Positions 8,514-17,340 of a DNA stretch of 64,000 nt are shown one piece after another. The notes beneath the pieces are model-generated. The model did no database searches, was not told where the DNA came from, and saw only the letters and a program-made list of their open reading frames with translations. A program made the translations under genes and the position numbers. Position 1 is the stretch's first letter. Every line of letters begins with the position of its first letter. Origin of the DNA: JANQJA01 sp965267485 (lineage in GTDB: Bacteria > Pseudomonadota > Gammaproteobacteria > Pseudomonadales > Azotimanducaceae); contig OZ254080.1 of the NCBI GenBank assembly GCA_965267485.1, positions 2,294,001 through 2,358,000 on the forward strand. Reading direction: 5' to 3'.

Positions 8514-9620
8514 ATGACCAATGCCTACAAAGTCGCCGTCCTTGCGGGCGACGCGATCGGACCGGAAATCATGGCGCAGGCCGTACGGGTTTTCGATGTC
8601 ATCCAACAACACCGCGATGTCGCCTTCGAACTCATCGATGCACCCTTCGGCGCCGGCGCCTACTTCGAGCACGGCAAGGCATTTCCCGATTCGACGAAGG
8701 CTGTCTGCGACGAGGCAGACGCAATTCTGAAAGGTCCGGTCGGCCTGAGCTTCGAGGAGTCCCGGAAGATCCCCGTCGAGGAACAGGCTGAGCGCGGCGC
8801 CATCCTGCCGCTTCGCGCGCGGTTCGATACCTTTGCCAATTTTCGCCCGATCTTCCTGTCGAAGGACATGGCCCACTTTTCGCCGCTCAAGCCCGAGGTC
8901 ATTGCCGACGGCATCGATATCCTCCTGATACGCGAACTCGTCGGGGGCCTCTACTTCGGTGAAAAGGAACGCGGTACCCGGGACGACGGAACCCGCTACG
9001 TCGAAGAGACACTGGAGTACACGGATGCGCAGGTCGACCGCGTGCTGCGTGTCGCATTCGAGCAGGCACGCAAGCGCAAGAAGGTCCTGCACAATATCCA
9101 CAAGAGCAACGTGCTGATGTCCAGCGTGTTCTGGTACGAAATTCTGGAGGAAGTCAGGACTGACTACCCCGATGTCGAGGTCAGGCACATGCTCGTCGAT
9201 GCCGCCGCAACCGCCCTGTGTCTCAACCCGGGGCAGTTCGACGTCATGGTGATGGAAAACATGTTCGGGGACATCCTCAGCGACCAGGGTGGCGGTATCC
9301 TGGGTTCACTCGGCCTGATGCCCTCTGCCTGCATTGGCCCTGACAAGGCGTACTACGAACCCTCTCACGGCTCGGCGCCGGACATCGCCGGCAAGAACAT
9401 TGCGAACCCCTACTCGATGATCGGCTCGGTCGCGATGATGCTGGAGATGAGCTTCGGCATGACCGAGGAATCACACGCGGTCTGGGATGCCATGAAACAG
9501 GTTTTCGAAGACGGTTATACGACCGCTGATCTCGGCGGCGGCAGCGGAACGACACAGTCAATTTCGACCGATCAGTTCGGTGACCGTGTCATGGAAGCGC
9601 TGGACAAGCGCCTCGCGTAA
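8514..9620 (+). CDS. leuB: 3-isopropylmalate dehydrogenase family enzyme
   Basis: A 368-residue beta-decarboxylating dehydrogenase most like LeuB, which oxidises 3-isopropylmalate with NAD in leucine synthesis. Visible are the dinucleotide and substrate motifs FANFRP (substrate arginine), RELVGGLYFGEKER with the catalytic Tyr, the Lys in IHKSNVL, the metal ligands in GDILSDQGGGILGSLGLMPS, and HGSAPDIAGKNIANP. The N-terminal motif reads GDAIGPEI where most LeuB have GDGIGPEI, and the segment ILKGPVGLSFEESRKIP differs from the usual GGPxW form. leuA, leuC and leuD are not adjacent, so another beta-decarboxylating role is possible. The 40-base gap upstream holds a TAGAAT hexamer that could serve as a -10. 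Confidence 0.82.
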   Translation: MTNAYKVAVLAGDAIGPEIMAQAVRVFDVIQQHRDVAFELIDAPFGAGAYFEHGKAFPDSTKAVCDEADAILKGPVGLSFEESRKIPVEEQAERGAILPLRARFDTFANFRPIFLSKDMAHFSPLKPEVIADGIDILLIRELVGGLYFGEKERGTRDDGTRYVEETLEYTDAQVDRVLRVAFEQARKRKKVLHNIHKSNVLMSSVFWYEILEEVRTDYPDVEVRHMLVDAAATALCLNPGQFDVMVMENMFGDILSDQGGGILGSLGLMPSACIGPDKAYYEPSHGSAPDIAGKNIANPYSMIGSVAMMLEMSFGMTEESHAVWDAMKQVFEDGYTTADLGGGSGTTQSISTDQFGDRVMEALDKRLA

Positions 9621-9679
9621 GGTGTTGCGCGCCGGGCCAGCGCGACGTTGGTCCCGGCAGGTTCGCTCCCGCAGGTTCG

Positions 9680-9853
9680 CTAGAGCTGCGGGATCGTGGT
9701 AACGAGACTCGCAATCATCACGAGGACGGCCAGCCATCCCCAGCCGATGAAAACCCAGTTGATGAGCGGCTGCTCGAACAGATCGCCCAGAATGTTGACG
9801 GTCGAGTCGACGAAGAGAAACTTCAGTGTGCGCTGGATGTACTTCTTGATCAT
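9680..9853 (-). CDS. Putative 57-residue single-span membrane protein
   Basis: A short frame from an ATG at 9853 gives 57 residues: a basic, amphipathic N-terminus (MIKKYIQRTLKFLF), then a hydrophobic segment of about 20 residues (about 34-54, WVFIGWGWLAVLVMIASL) and a TAG stop. It starts 38 bp after the stop of the DUF3806 gene on the same strand and fills the otherwise empty gap before the leuB stop. No strong ribosome site is visible. No family is recognised. The reading frame is plausible because of composition, position and a clean membrane segment, but it is short enough to be chance. Confidence 0.45.
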   Translation of the reverse strand: MIKKYIQRTLKFLFVDSTVNILGDLFEQPLINWVFIGWGWLAVLVMIASLVTTIPQL

Positions 9854-9891
9854 GTCGCTGTTGTTCGTGCGGCCTTGGGACGGCGCGTATT

Positions 9892-10476
9892 CTAGCTCGA
9901 TCCGAGCCCAAGTTCACGTCGTCGTTGCTCGTACGCAATGAAGCGCTCGATGTCGCCCTTGATCTTGTCGTAGATGGCTTCGGCGTCGATATCCTGCCCG
10001 AACTGGATGCGCTTCGAGAACACGGTCACCGGGAAAACGAAGTTGTTGGTATCCCGCCACCGCAGCGCCTTGCTCACGCCGAGATCGTCCTCATAGCTGA
10101 CCCACTCGAAGTCGTACTCCTCGACGAGAATATCGCCGAACAGCACGCCCACCGCCTGCCACTCGCGCACGTCATCTTCGCGCAGCACCTTGCGGTCGTA
10201 AAGACGCTGGATGGTCGGCAGGTCGCTGGCATCGCCGCGCAGGCTCATGATGCCGAGCTCCCGGGCGATCAGTTCCTTGATCTCGCGTCGCTGGGTCGAG
10301 AGGATGTAGCGCTGCCCCACCGATAACTCCTCGATTTCGGGCGGGTTCTCGTCCTCCTGCTCGCTGAACTCGAACGACTCGAGTTCTTCCTCGGTCAGCG
10401 TCTGCACGGGCACATCCTCGGCTGCCATCGCCAGCAGCGGCAGCATCAGGAGCAGCGTGAACAGGATTCGAATCAT
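9892..10476 (-). CDS. Secreted DUF3806 protein
   Basis: A 194-residue protein with a cleavable signal peptide (MIRILFTLLLMLPLLAMAA, cut after AMA) followed by an acidic stretch and a domain resembling DUF3806. The domain shows LYDRKVLREDDVREWQAVGVLFGDILVEEY, an ED pair, and ALRWRDTNNFVFPVTVFSKRIQFG, the characteristic order of that family. The function of DUF3806 is unknown. The protein should be periplasmic. It is divergent from the CinA-C/nucleotidyltransferase gene with about 107 bp between starts and may be cotranscribed with the small membrane protein downstream. Confidence 0.78.
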   Translation of the reverse strand: MIRILFTLLLMLPLLAMAAEDVPVQTLTEEELESFEFSEQEDENPPEIEELSVGQRYILSTQRREIKELIARELGIMSLRGDASDLPTIQRLYDRKVLREDDVREWQAVGVLFGDILVEEYDFEWVSYEDDLGVSKALRWRDTNNFVFPVTVFSKRIQFGQDIDAEAIYDKIKGDIERFIAYEQRRRELGLGSS

Positions 10477-10583
10477 CGTCGTCGATCCTCGTTGGTCGTA
10501 TGAGGGAATGTTGGGGAGTGTACGCGCATTTCAAGCGTCGACCATCTGGTATCTTTGACCCTTCATTGTCAGACGGTTCAACG

Positions 10584-11687
10584 ATGGACAAGCAGCAATT
10601 GATCGCCGCCATTCACGATGCACCCGGGAAGTTCGTCATTGCGGCGACCGGTGGCGGCAGCTCAGCGACGTCGGCGCTGCTCGGACTCCCCGGTGCGTCA
10701 CGCACGGTGATCGAGAGCACAGTGCCCTACGATCCCGCGTCGCTTGCCGCGTACATCGGCGGCACACCGGATCAGGCCTGCTCCGGAAAGACCGCGCGTT
10801 CGCTGGCAATGGCATCGTTTCAGCGCGCACACCGCTACGAGCCGGATGAGCGCATCGTCTTCGGCATCGGCTGCACGGCAGCCCTCACCACCGATCGCGA
10901 GCGTCGGGGGTCTGATCGCTGCTTCGTGGCGATCCAGTCGATCACTGAAACCGTGGAGTTCGAGCTGCACCTGTCACGCCATCATCGTGACCGGGCCTCG
11001 CAGGAAGGCGCCTGTGCCGATCTGATCCTGCACGCCATGGCGCACTGCTGCGAACTCGATCCACCGCCTTTCCGGCTGATGGACGACGAGCGTCTGGAGC
11101 GCCGCGAACAGCAAGGACAGCCGGAGTGGGTCGAACTGTATCGTCACACGCGTGAATACACCTCGCTCGGTGATCGGGCGCCGCGGGTTATCTTCCCCGG
11201 CGCGTTCAACCCGCTGCACGACGGGCACCGTGCGATTGCGCGTCTCGCCGAGGCGCGAACCGGCGGACCGGTTGTCCTCGAGGTATCGGCCTACAACGTC
11301 GACAAACCCGCGCTCGATTACATCGAGATGGCAGCCCGCGAACAGGGCATCGCCCACGAGTTCCCGCTGACGTTCACCAATGCGCCGACCTTCACGATCA
11401 AGGCGTCGCTGTTCCCCGGGACCCTGTTCGCTGTCGGCTCCGATACGCTCGCACGGATCGGGGAGCCCCGCTACTACCACGACAGCCATGAGTTGCGGGA
11501 TATCGCCATCCGTTCAATGGCCGACCGCGGGATCAGGTTTCTGGTATTCGGCCGCGCAGAGAACGGTTGCTTCACCGGACTCGACGAAATCACTGTGCCG
11601 CCGCTTCTCAGACAGATCAGCGACGGCGTTCCCGAGAGCGAGTTCCGGGTCGACGTCTCCTCCAGCGAGGTTCGCCGCGGTCAGTGA
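10584..11687 (+). CDS. CinA-C / NadD-like nucleotidyltransferase fusion protein
   Basis: A 367-residue two-domain protein. Residues 1 to about 160 resemble the CinA C-terminal (nicotinamide-nucleotide amidase-like) fold, with ATGGGSSATSALLGLPGASRT and GGTPDQACSGKTARSLA. Residues from about 200 form a cytidylyltransferase-like domain with VIFPGAFNPLHDGHRAIAR (the HxGH motif as HDGH at 212-215) and a C-terminal DVSSSEVRRG, the counterpart of the ISSTxIR motif. Both domains in single-domain relatives act on pyridine nucleotides, so a role in NAD salvage is plausible, but this is inference. I chose the ATG at 10584 because the residues from the in-frame ATG at 10500 look non-coding. It converges on and overlaps the next minus-strand gene by 7 bases. 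Confidence 0.8.
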   Translation: MDKQQLIAAIHDAPGKFVIAATGGGSSATSALLGLPGASRTVIESTVPYDPASLAAYIGGTPDQACSGKTARSLAMASFQRAHRYEPDERIVFGIGCTAALTTDRERRGSDRCFVAIQSITETVEFELHLSRHHRDRASQEGACADLILHAMAHCCELDPPPFRLMDDERLERREQQGQPEWVELYRHTREYTSLGDRAPRVIFPGAFNPLHDGHRAIARLAEARTGGPVVLEVSAYNVDKPALDYIEMAAREQGIAHEFPLTFTNAPTFTIKASLFPGTLFAVGSDTLARIGEPRYYHDSHELRDIAIRSMADRGIRFLVFGRAENGCFTGLDEITVPPLLRQISDGVPESEFRVDVSSSEVRRGQ

Positions 11688-13018
11688 TGCGGCAGGAAGT
11701 GAACGTTGTCGCCGATTGGCGGATTGTCCGGCAAAGTCAGTGCCCGGGCACCGCTCGTCGAATCGCCAAAATCGATGTTGGCACACCAGCCGACATCCGG
11801 CTGCATCATCAGCGGCAGATCGAGGGAAGCCAGCAAATCCTCAACGGCGGCTGACGCCTCTGGCAGAATCCTGTCGACCGCGAGCTGCGACCTCGGTCCG
11901 ATCGACGATTCGGCGATCCGGTTTCGCTGGCCCCAGGCCACCAGCAAATCGTTGCAGCCTTCGATCTCGCCGGGATATGCCACGATGCCCACATCACGAT
12001 CAATGCCATAGCTCAGCAGCATCATCGCCTCCTCGAACGCCATCGCGAGATCCTCCCGCGACGTGCTGTAGTTGTAATAGTCGTTTGCGATATCCAGCGG
12101 GAACTCGGCCGCGACCTCATCGGCCGTCGTTGCCAGCTGCGCGGCTGATGGCGTAACGCCCCGAAACGCGGCGGCGGCCAGCCCACGCATGAACCCGGAC
12201 TGAAGCGGCAACGAATTGGCGAGTTGGGTCGATGGCAGCGCCGCGGTCGAGATGTTGTTGTAGATCGGGATCGTCGGATCGAGCTGCCCCAGACGTCCGG
12301 GCGGAAAGTAGTCGTTGGCATGCGCGAGTTCGTGAAACAGCAATGCGGCCGCACGATAGCTCAGGCTTTCGAGCGACCTGTCGAGATTTCTGATGTCGGT
12401 GCCATCCAGCACGTAGCGCCAGAGAATCAGGAACTGGAACGCCTGGATATCCTCGGTTCTGGGATCGTCAGCGGTTGAGATGACCGCCCGCTCCGCTTCG
12501 GTCAGCCACATGCCGGCCGGGTCCAGGTAGATGGCGCCGGTGCGCGCCGTATAGAACGATGGCCGGACATCGCTCGAGATGACCACGGCGGTCAGCCCGC
12601 GCATCATCAACAGCACTTCAGGCGGCATGAGTTCCAGCAGTTCGCGGAAGCGGACAGCCATCCAGTCATGGGTCACGACGACGCGGCGCATGATGTCGTC
12701 GATCGTTGGGTCCGTGGTTTCCATGCCGAGCAGCGAAAGGTCGTTCAGCGTACAGAACTCATCCTCACGCAGCATGACGGCGCAGCGCATCGCCGCTTCG
12801 CCCGTGGGCGAGGCAACGGCAGGCGCGGCAAGCCCGCGCGTCACGGAATCGAGCAGGAACGGCGCGGAGGAACCGCCGTCGCCCGCATCGTTGCCGCCTC
12901 CACCCGCCGGGGGCTGGCCAACGGGGGGTGTCTGGATGGACGGGGTGGATGATCCGCCACCACCGCCGCCGCAGGCAGCGAGCAGCATGAGCAATGTGAG
13001 GGTCGCAAGATATCGCAT
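11681..13018 (-). CDS. Lipoprotein with HExxH zinc-metallopeptidase-like motif
   Basis: A 445-residue protein starting with a lipoprotein signal (MRYLATLTLLMLLAACGGG, lipobox LAAC), then a Gly/Ser/Pro-rich linker and a globular domain. In the middle sits LLFHELAHANDYFP, matching the HExxH zinc motif. A candidate third ligand is an acidic residue in the later SREDLAMAFEEAMML segment. No named family is recognised. I chose the ATG at 13018 with an AAGGA ribosome site because it starts the lipoprotein signal; the frame extends upstream to 13105. It lies 83 bp after the S9 peptidase lipoprotein on the same strand, suggesting a small operon of envelope hydrolases. Protease activity is inferred from the motif only. 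Confidence 0.75.
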   Translation of the reverse strand: MRYLATLTLLMLLAACGGGGGGSSTPSIQTPPVGQPPAGGGGNDAGDGGSSAPFLLDSVTRGLAAPAVASPTGEAAMRCAVMLREDEFCTLNDLSLLGMETTDPTIDDIMRRVVVTHDWMAVRFRELLELMPPEVLLMMRGLTAVVISSDVRPSFYTARTGAIYLDPAGMWLTEAERAVISTADDPRTEDIQAFQFLILWRYVLDGTDIRNLDRSLESLSYRAAALLFHELAHANDYFPPGRLGQLDPTIPIYNNISTAALPSTQLANSLPLQSGFMRGLAAAAFRGVTPSAAQLATTADEVAAEFPLDIANDYYNYSTSREDLAMAFEEAMMLLSYGIDRDVGIVAYPGEIEGCNDLLVAWGQRNRIAESSIGPRSQLAVDRILPEASAAVEDLLASLDLPLMMQPDVGWCANIDFGDSTSGARALTLPDNPPIGDNVHFLPHH

Positions 13019-13101
13019 GGCGTCCTTGGCCGAGGGTTGTCTCTCCTGAGACCCGATTTTAGCGGCCATCGTTTCGAGGTCGAGGACAATTTCCCGACCG
13101 G

Positions 13102-15279
13102 TCAACCCCGGGATTGGCGGGTCTGTCTCAGGACGTGCAGGATAAACGCGTATTCCAGGGCATCGACCCGATAGCGCTCGTAGCGCGCAGACGCGCCGCT
13201 GTGACCGGTCTGCATGTCCACATGAAGCAGCAGGAGATTGTCATCGGTCTTCAGTTCGCGCAGCTTTTGCACCCATTTGACGGGTTCAAAGTATTGCACC
13301 TGCGAGTCCCACAGCCCGGTTGTCACCAGCAGGTGGGGATAGGCCTGCTCCCTCACCTGGTCATACGGCGAATAGCCGAGCATGTAGTCGTAAAACTCGG
13401 GGTCGCGCGGATCACCCCACTCCGAGTATTCGCCGGTCGTCAGCGGTATCGACTCGTCGAGCATGGTGGTCATCAGATCGACGAACGGGACATGGGCGAC
13501 GATTCCCGTATAGAGATCCGGTGCCTCGTTGGCGATGACCCCCATGAGGAGACCGCCGGCCGATCCGCCACCGGCGAAGACCGCGTCTGGAGACCCGAAC
13601 CCTTCATCAAGCAGCGCGCGGGTTGCGTCGATGAAATCGTTGAACGTATTGCGCTTGTTGAGCAGCTTGCCGTCCTCGTACCACTCGCGTCCCATCTCCT
13701 GCCCACCGCGCACGTGAGCGATGGCGTACACGAAACCACGATCGAGCAGCGACAGCCGCAGCGTGTGGAAGGACGGGTTGCTGGAGATGCCGTAGGCGCC
13801 GTAGCCGGTCACATACAGCGGACTCTCGCCAGGCGTGAACCGGTCTGGCCGGTAGACAAGGCTGACCGGCACTGCGGTGCCGTCGCGTGCCTCGATGAAA
13901 ATACGCTCTGATGTGTAGTCGCGGGGATCGAATGCACCGACGACCTCATCCTGCTTCAGCAGGCGGGAGGCGCCGGAGGCCATGTCGTACTCGATCACAG
14001 ACTCCGGCGTTGTGAGGCTGGAGTAGACAAATCGGAGCTTCGTGGTCGACGGCTCCGGATTGGAATGCAGGCGCGCCGTATACGCCTCGTCCTGAAACTC
14101 AATGGGCGACTGCTCGCCGGTTTCACGGTCGATGACCCGCAGCTGGGTCAGACCCGACTTTCGTTCACTGACGACGACATAGCGCTCGAACACCTCGACG
14201 TCCTGCAACAGGACATCCTCACGGTGCGGCACGACCTCTTCCCACTCGTCCAGTCCGCCGGGTGCAGCATCGGGGGTCCTCATCAGGCGGAAGTTCCTTG
14301 CCTGCCAGTTGGTGATGACATAGAACCACCCGGGCACATGACGGATCCGGTACTCGAGCCCTTCTGACCGCGGCAGGAAGACTTCGGGCGTCGATGCCGG
14401 ATCGTCTGCACTGATCAGGCGGATCTCGGAGGCGTCGGTGCTGTTGACGGCGATGACGATGTAGTCGTCCGAGCGTGATTTGTACACGGAGGTGTAGAAG
14501 GCGGGATCGCTTTCTTCGTAGACCAGCACGTCATCTGCGCGCGGGGACCCGATCTCATGTCGCCAGACCTGGTACGGCAGCAGCGTCTGCGGATCCTTGA
14601 CGACGTAGAACAGCGTCCGGTTGTCGTTTGCCCAGGCGATATCGCTTTCAACCCCGGTCAGGCAGTCAGGAAGCAGTTCGCCCGTAGCCAGTGACTTGAC
14701 CCGTATCGTGTACTCACGCCGGCTCACGGTGTCTTCGGCATAGGCAAGCAGATCGTCGCCGGGGCTCACGCTCCAGTTGCCGACCGCGTAGTAGTCGTGA
14801 CCACGGGACAGCTCGTTCACGTCGAGCATGACTTCGGGCTCCGACGCCGGCGCATCCCGCCGCCGCAGGTAGATGGGATACTCGCCACCGGCCCGATATT
14901 CACGGTGATAGAAATAGTTGCCGCGCTTGATCGGCACGGTGTCGTCCTCGACCTTGAGCCGGCCGGTCATCTCCGCAAAGAGTTCGTTCTGAAGGTCGCT
15001 GGTGGGTGCCATCATGGCCGCCGTGTAGGCATTCTCGGCCTCCAGCAGCGACAGCATTTCCGGGTCCGAACGCGAGTCGTCCCTGATCCAGTAATAGTTG
15101 TCGACGCGCGTATCACCGTGAACGGTGATTTCGTGTGGCACCTTGTGTGCCACGGGCGGAGCTGGCGTCATGCCGGATTCTTCTTCAGGTGAGCCGCATG
15201 AGGTGAGCAGCAGGGTCCCGATGACTGCAGCAAGGAACCTGCGGCCGCATATCGTTGGTGTCGTCATGATCGGGGACAT
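13102..15279 (-). CDS. Prolyl oligopeptidase family S9 serine peptidase (oligopeptidase B-like lipoprotein)
   Basis: About 725 residues. The N-terminus carries a lipoprotein signal (CGRRFLAAVIGTLLLTSCGS, lipobox LTSC), so the enzyme is predicted to be lipid-anchored in the envelope. The start of the mature part (VPHEITVHGDTRVDNYYWIRDD) and the beta-propeller are typical of oligopeptidase B. The C-terminal hydrolase domain has the nucleophile motif GGGSAGGLLMG, the Asp in LVTTGLWDSQVQYFEP and the His in MQTGHSGASARYE. The family cleaves short peptides, OpB after basic residues. I chose the ATG at 15279; one at 15267 also fits. It is divergent from the glycosyltransferase gene and probably cotranscribed with the HExxH lipoprotein. 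Confidence 0.9.
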   Translation of the reverse strand: MSPIMTTPTICGRRFLAAVIGTLLLTSCGSPEEESGMTPAPPVAHKVPHEITVHGDTRVDNYYWIRDDSRSDPEMLSLLEAENAYTAAMMAPTSDLQNELFAEMTGRLKVEDDTVPIKRGNYFYHREYRAGGEYPIYLRRRDAPASEPEVMLDVNELSRGHDYYAVGNWSVSPGDDLLAYAEDTVSRREYTIRVKSLATGELLPDCLTGVESDIAWANDNRTLFYVVKDPQTLLPYQVWRHEIGSPRADDVLVYEESDPAFYTSVYKSRSDDYIVIAVNSTDASEIRLISADDPASTPEVFLPRSEGLEYRIRHVPGWFYVITNWQARNFRLMRTPDAAPGGLDEWEEVVPHREDVLLQDVEVFERYVVVSERKSGLTQLRVIDRETGEQSPIEFQDEAYTARLHSNPEPSTTKLRFVYSSLTTPESVIEYDMASGASRLLKQDEVVGAFDPRDYTSERIFIEARDGTAVPVSLVYRPDRFTPGESPLYVTGYGAYGISSNPSFHTLRLSLLDRGFVYAIAHVRGGQEMGREWYEDGKLLNKRNTFNDFIDATRALLDEGFGSPDAVFAGGGSAGGLLMGVIANEAPDLYTGIVAHVPFVDLMTTMLDESIPLTTGEYSEWGDPRDPEFYDYMLGYSPYDQVREQAYPHLLVTTGLWDSQVQYFEPVKWVQKLRELKTDDNLLLLHVDMQTGHSGASARYERYRVDALEYAFILHVLRQTRQSRG

Positions 15280-15331
15280 GGAATTCGAGCGCGCGACTAT
15301 GCCGAGTTCGCCGGATTTCGTCAATGTCGCT

Positions 15332-16159
15332 ATGCTCTGCGCCGTGAAGACTTCCGTCCTGATGACCGTTTACGCCGGCGATGACCCGGCGCACTTTGAT
15401 GTCGCGCTGCGCAGCGTCGTCGCGCAGCGGGCCCCCGCTGACCAGATTGTGCTCGTTTGCGACGGCCCGCTCGGCGAAGCGCACGAGAGAGTCATTGAAC
15501 GGGCAATTGCAGACGGCGCGCCGCTGGACGTGCTGCGCCTGACAGCGAATGTCGGCCTCATTGGCGCGTTGAACGCCGGGCTCGATCGCTGTGCCGGTGA
15601 GCTCGTGTTCCGGATGGACGCGGACGACGTTTCCCTGCCTGACCGGTTTGGGGTGCAGCGCGAGTTCATGGAGGAACATCCGGAGATCGGCGTTCTGGGC
15701 ACGGCGATGAACGAGTTCGATCTCGACCCGCAGCGCCCGGTTCGGATGAAGCCCGTTCCGGAGACCCATGACGAGATTGTCCGGCGGCTTCCGGTCCGGA
15801 ATCCCGTCAATCATCCGACCGTGTGTTTTCGGCGCGAACTGGTCTCGGCAGACGGCTACCCGGCCCTCCGCTTCGTCGAGGACTACTTTCTGTGGGCGCA
15901 GCTCATCAACCGCGGCGTGAGGTTTCACAACCTGCAGGCGCCGCTTGTTGCGTACCGGTTCGATGCAGCAACAATCGGCCGTCGGTCGGGCTGGACGAAC
16001 TTTCGCAATGAGATGGCATTGCGGTGGTGGATGCACCAGCGCGGCATGCTCGGGCTGCCCGGTTTTGTTGCCGTCGGGGTCGTGCAAGCGATCGTCCGGT
16101 TCGCGCCGGCCGGACTGCAGCGCTGGCTTTGGCGCCTGACGCGACGCCGGACGGCCTAG
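15332..16159 (+). CDS. Family 2 glycosyltransferase
   Basis: A glycosyltransferase with the GT-A fold of about 275 residues, adding a sugar to a cell-surface polysaccharide or lipid. The nucleotide-sugar binding start TSVLMTVYAGDD, the metal-binding DxD in LVFRMDADDVSLPDRF (about residue 95) and a conserved NPVNHPTVCFRRE stretch are visible, typical of the EpsE/WaaE-like group. There is no membrane segment until a weak C-terminal amphipathic region rich in Arg. Possible starts are ATG 15299, ATG 15332 and GTG 15344; I favour 15332 because homologues begin just before TSVLMTVY. It is isolated from other polysaccharide genes. It overlaps the alanine dehydrogenase gene by 4 bases tail to tail. 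Acceptor and donor are unknown. Confidence 0.85.
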   Translation: MLCAVKTSVLMTVYAGDDPAHFDVALRSVVAQRAPADQIVLVCDGPLGEAHERVIERAIADGAPLDVLRLTANVGLIGALNAGLDRCAGELVFRMDADDVSLPDRFGVQREFMEEHPEIGVLGTAMNEFDLDPQRPVRMKPVPETHDEIVRRLPVRNPVNHPTVCFRRELVSADGYPALRFVEDYFLWAQLINRGVRFHNLQAPLVAYRFDAATIGRRSGWTNFRNEMALRWWMHQRGMLGLPGFVAVGVVQAIVRFAPAGLQRWLWRLTRRRTA

Positions 16160-17274
16160 CTCCCGATCGCCGCCTCCGGCGAGACGAACTCGAGATTGTG
16201 CGCGGCGCCGACTGACTCGTTGGTAATCCTGCCCTGGTACACGTTCAGGCCGTTCAGCAGATGACGATCCGCCTTGAGTGCTGCCAGCGTGCCGCGGCCC
16301 GCAATCTGCAAAACGAACGGCAAGGTCGCGTTGTTGAGTGCAGCAGCCGACGTGCGCGCAACGGCGCCGGGCATGTTCGCGACGCAATAGTGCACGACGT
16401 CGTCAACAATATAGGTCGGATCAGCGTGGGTCGTGGGCTTCGAGGTCTCAAAGCAACCCCCCTGATCGATCGCAACATCGACAAGGACTGTCCCGGCCGA
16501 CATCGCCTTCACCATGTCGGCAGTAATCAGTTTGGGTGCCGAAGCGCCCGGTATCAGGACGGCGCCGATAATCAGGTCGGCTTCCATGGCCGCTCGCTCC
16601 ACCGCGTCCCGGGTCGAATACAGGCAGTGAATGCGGCCACCGAACTGGCGGTCGAGCTGGCGCAGTACGTCCAGCGACTTGTCCAGCACGGTCACGTGTG
16701 CGCCCAGCCCCACGGCCATTTCTGCCGCGTTGTAGCCGACGACACCGCCGCCCAGGATGAGGACGCGCCCCTGCTCGACGCCGGGCACCCCGCCAAGCAG
16801 GATGCCGCTGCCACCGTTGATCTTCTCCATGCAGGTCGCGCCCGCCTGGATGGACATGCGACCGGCGACCTCGGACATCGGGGCGAGCAGCGGGAGCCGT
16901 CCCATGCTGTCGGTTACGGTTTCGTAGGCGATACAGGTCGCGCCGCTGGCGATCAGGTCGTGGGTCTGGTCAGGATCCGGCGCCAGATGCAGGTACGTGA
17001 ACAAGGTGTGATCGGCGGTCAGCAGTTTGCGCTCACCGGCCTGCGGCTCCTTGACCTTGACGATCATTTCTGCGGCGCTGAAGACGTCTTCTGCGGTGGC
17101 CGCAATGCGGGCACCGGCCTGCTCGTAGTCACTGTCGTAGTGGCCAATGCCCGCGCCGGCATCGGTTTCGACAATGACCTCGTGGCCACGCTCGGTCAGC
17201 TCTCGAACCGACGACGGGATCAGGCCGACCCGGTATTCATGGTTCTTGATTTCGCGCGGTACGCCAATGCGCAT
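16156..17274 (-). CDS. ald: Alanine dehydrogenase
   Basis: A 372-residue NAD-dependent alanine dehydrogenase, which interconverts alanine and pyruvate plus ammonium. The N-terminus MRIGVPREIKNHEYRVGL, the substrate-binding Lys in VKVKEP, the catalytic His in YLHLAPD, the nucleotide loop LILGGGVVGYNAAEMAVGLGAHVTVLD and DVAIDQGGCFET are all family signatures. The ATG at 17274 has a GGAGA ribosome site 6 bases upstream; an earlier in-frame start at 17337 is not needed. It is divergent from imuA across 101 bp and could work with the alanine/glycine symporter elsewhere in the window in alanine catabolism. Confidence 0.95.
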   Translation of the reverse strand: MRIGVPREIKNHEYRVGLIPSSVRELTERGHEVIVETDAGAGIGHYDSDYEQAGARIAATAEDVFSAAEMIVKVKEPQAGERKLLTADHTLFTYLHLAPDPDQTHDLIASGATCIAYETVTDSMGRLPLLAPMSEVAGRMSIQAGATCMEKINGGSGILLGGVPGVEQGRVLILGGGVVGYNAAEMAVGLGAHVTVLDKSLDVLRQLDRQFGGRIHCLYSTRDAVERAAMEADLIIGAVLIPGASAPKLITADMVKAMSAGTVLVDVAIDQGGCFETSKPTTHADPTYIVDDVVHYCVANMPGAVARTSAAALNNATLPFVLQIAGRGTLAALKADRHLLNGLNVYQGRITNESVGAAHNLEFVSPEAAIGS

Positions 17275-17340
17275 AGCTGTCTCCGGTGGCCGGTGGAATG
17301 AAGGCGGTAGTGTCCCCGGATTCTGCCTGACGGGCAATGA

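Noticed and set aside
15185..16387. A 400-codon minus-strand frame over the glycosyltransferase
   Set aside because: It covers a gene with DxD and NPVNHPT motifs on the plus strand and crosses two other genes; a GC-rich shadow.
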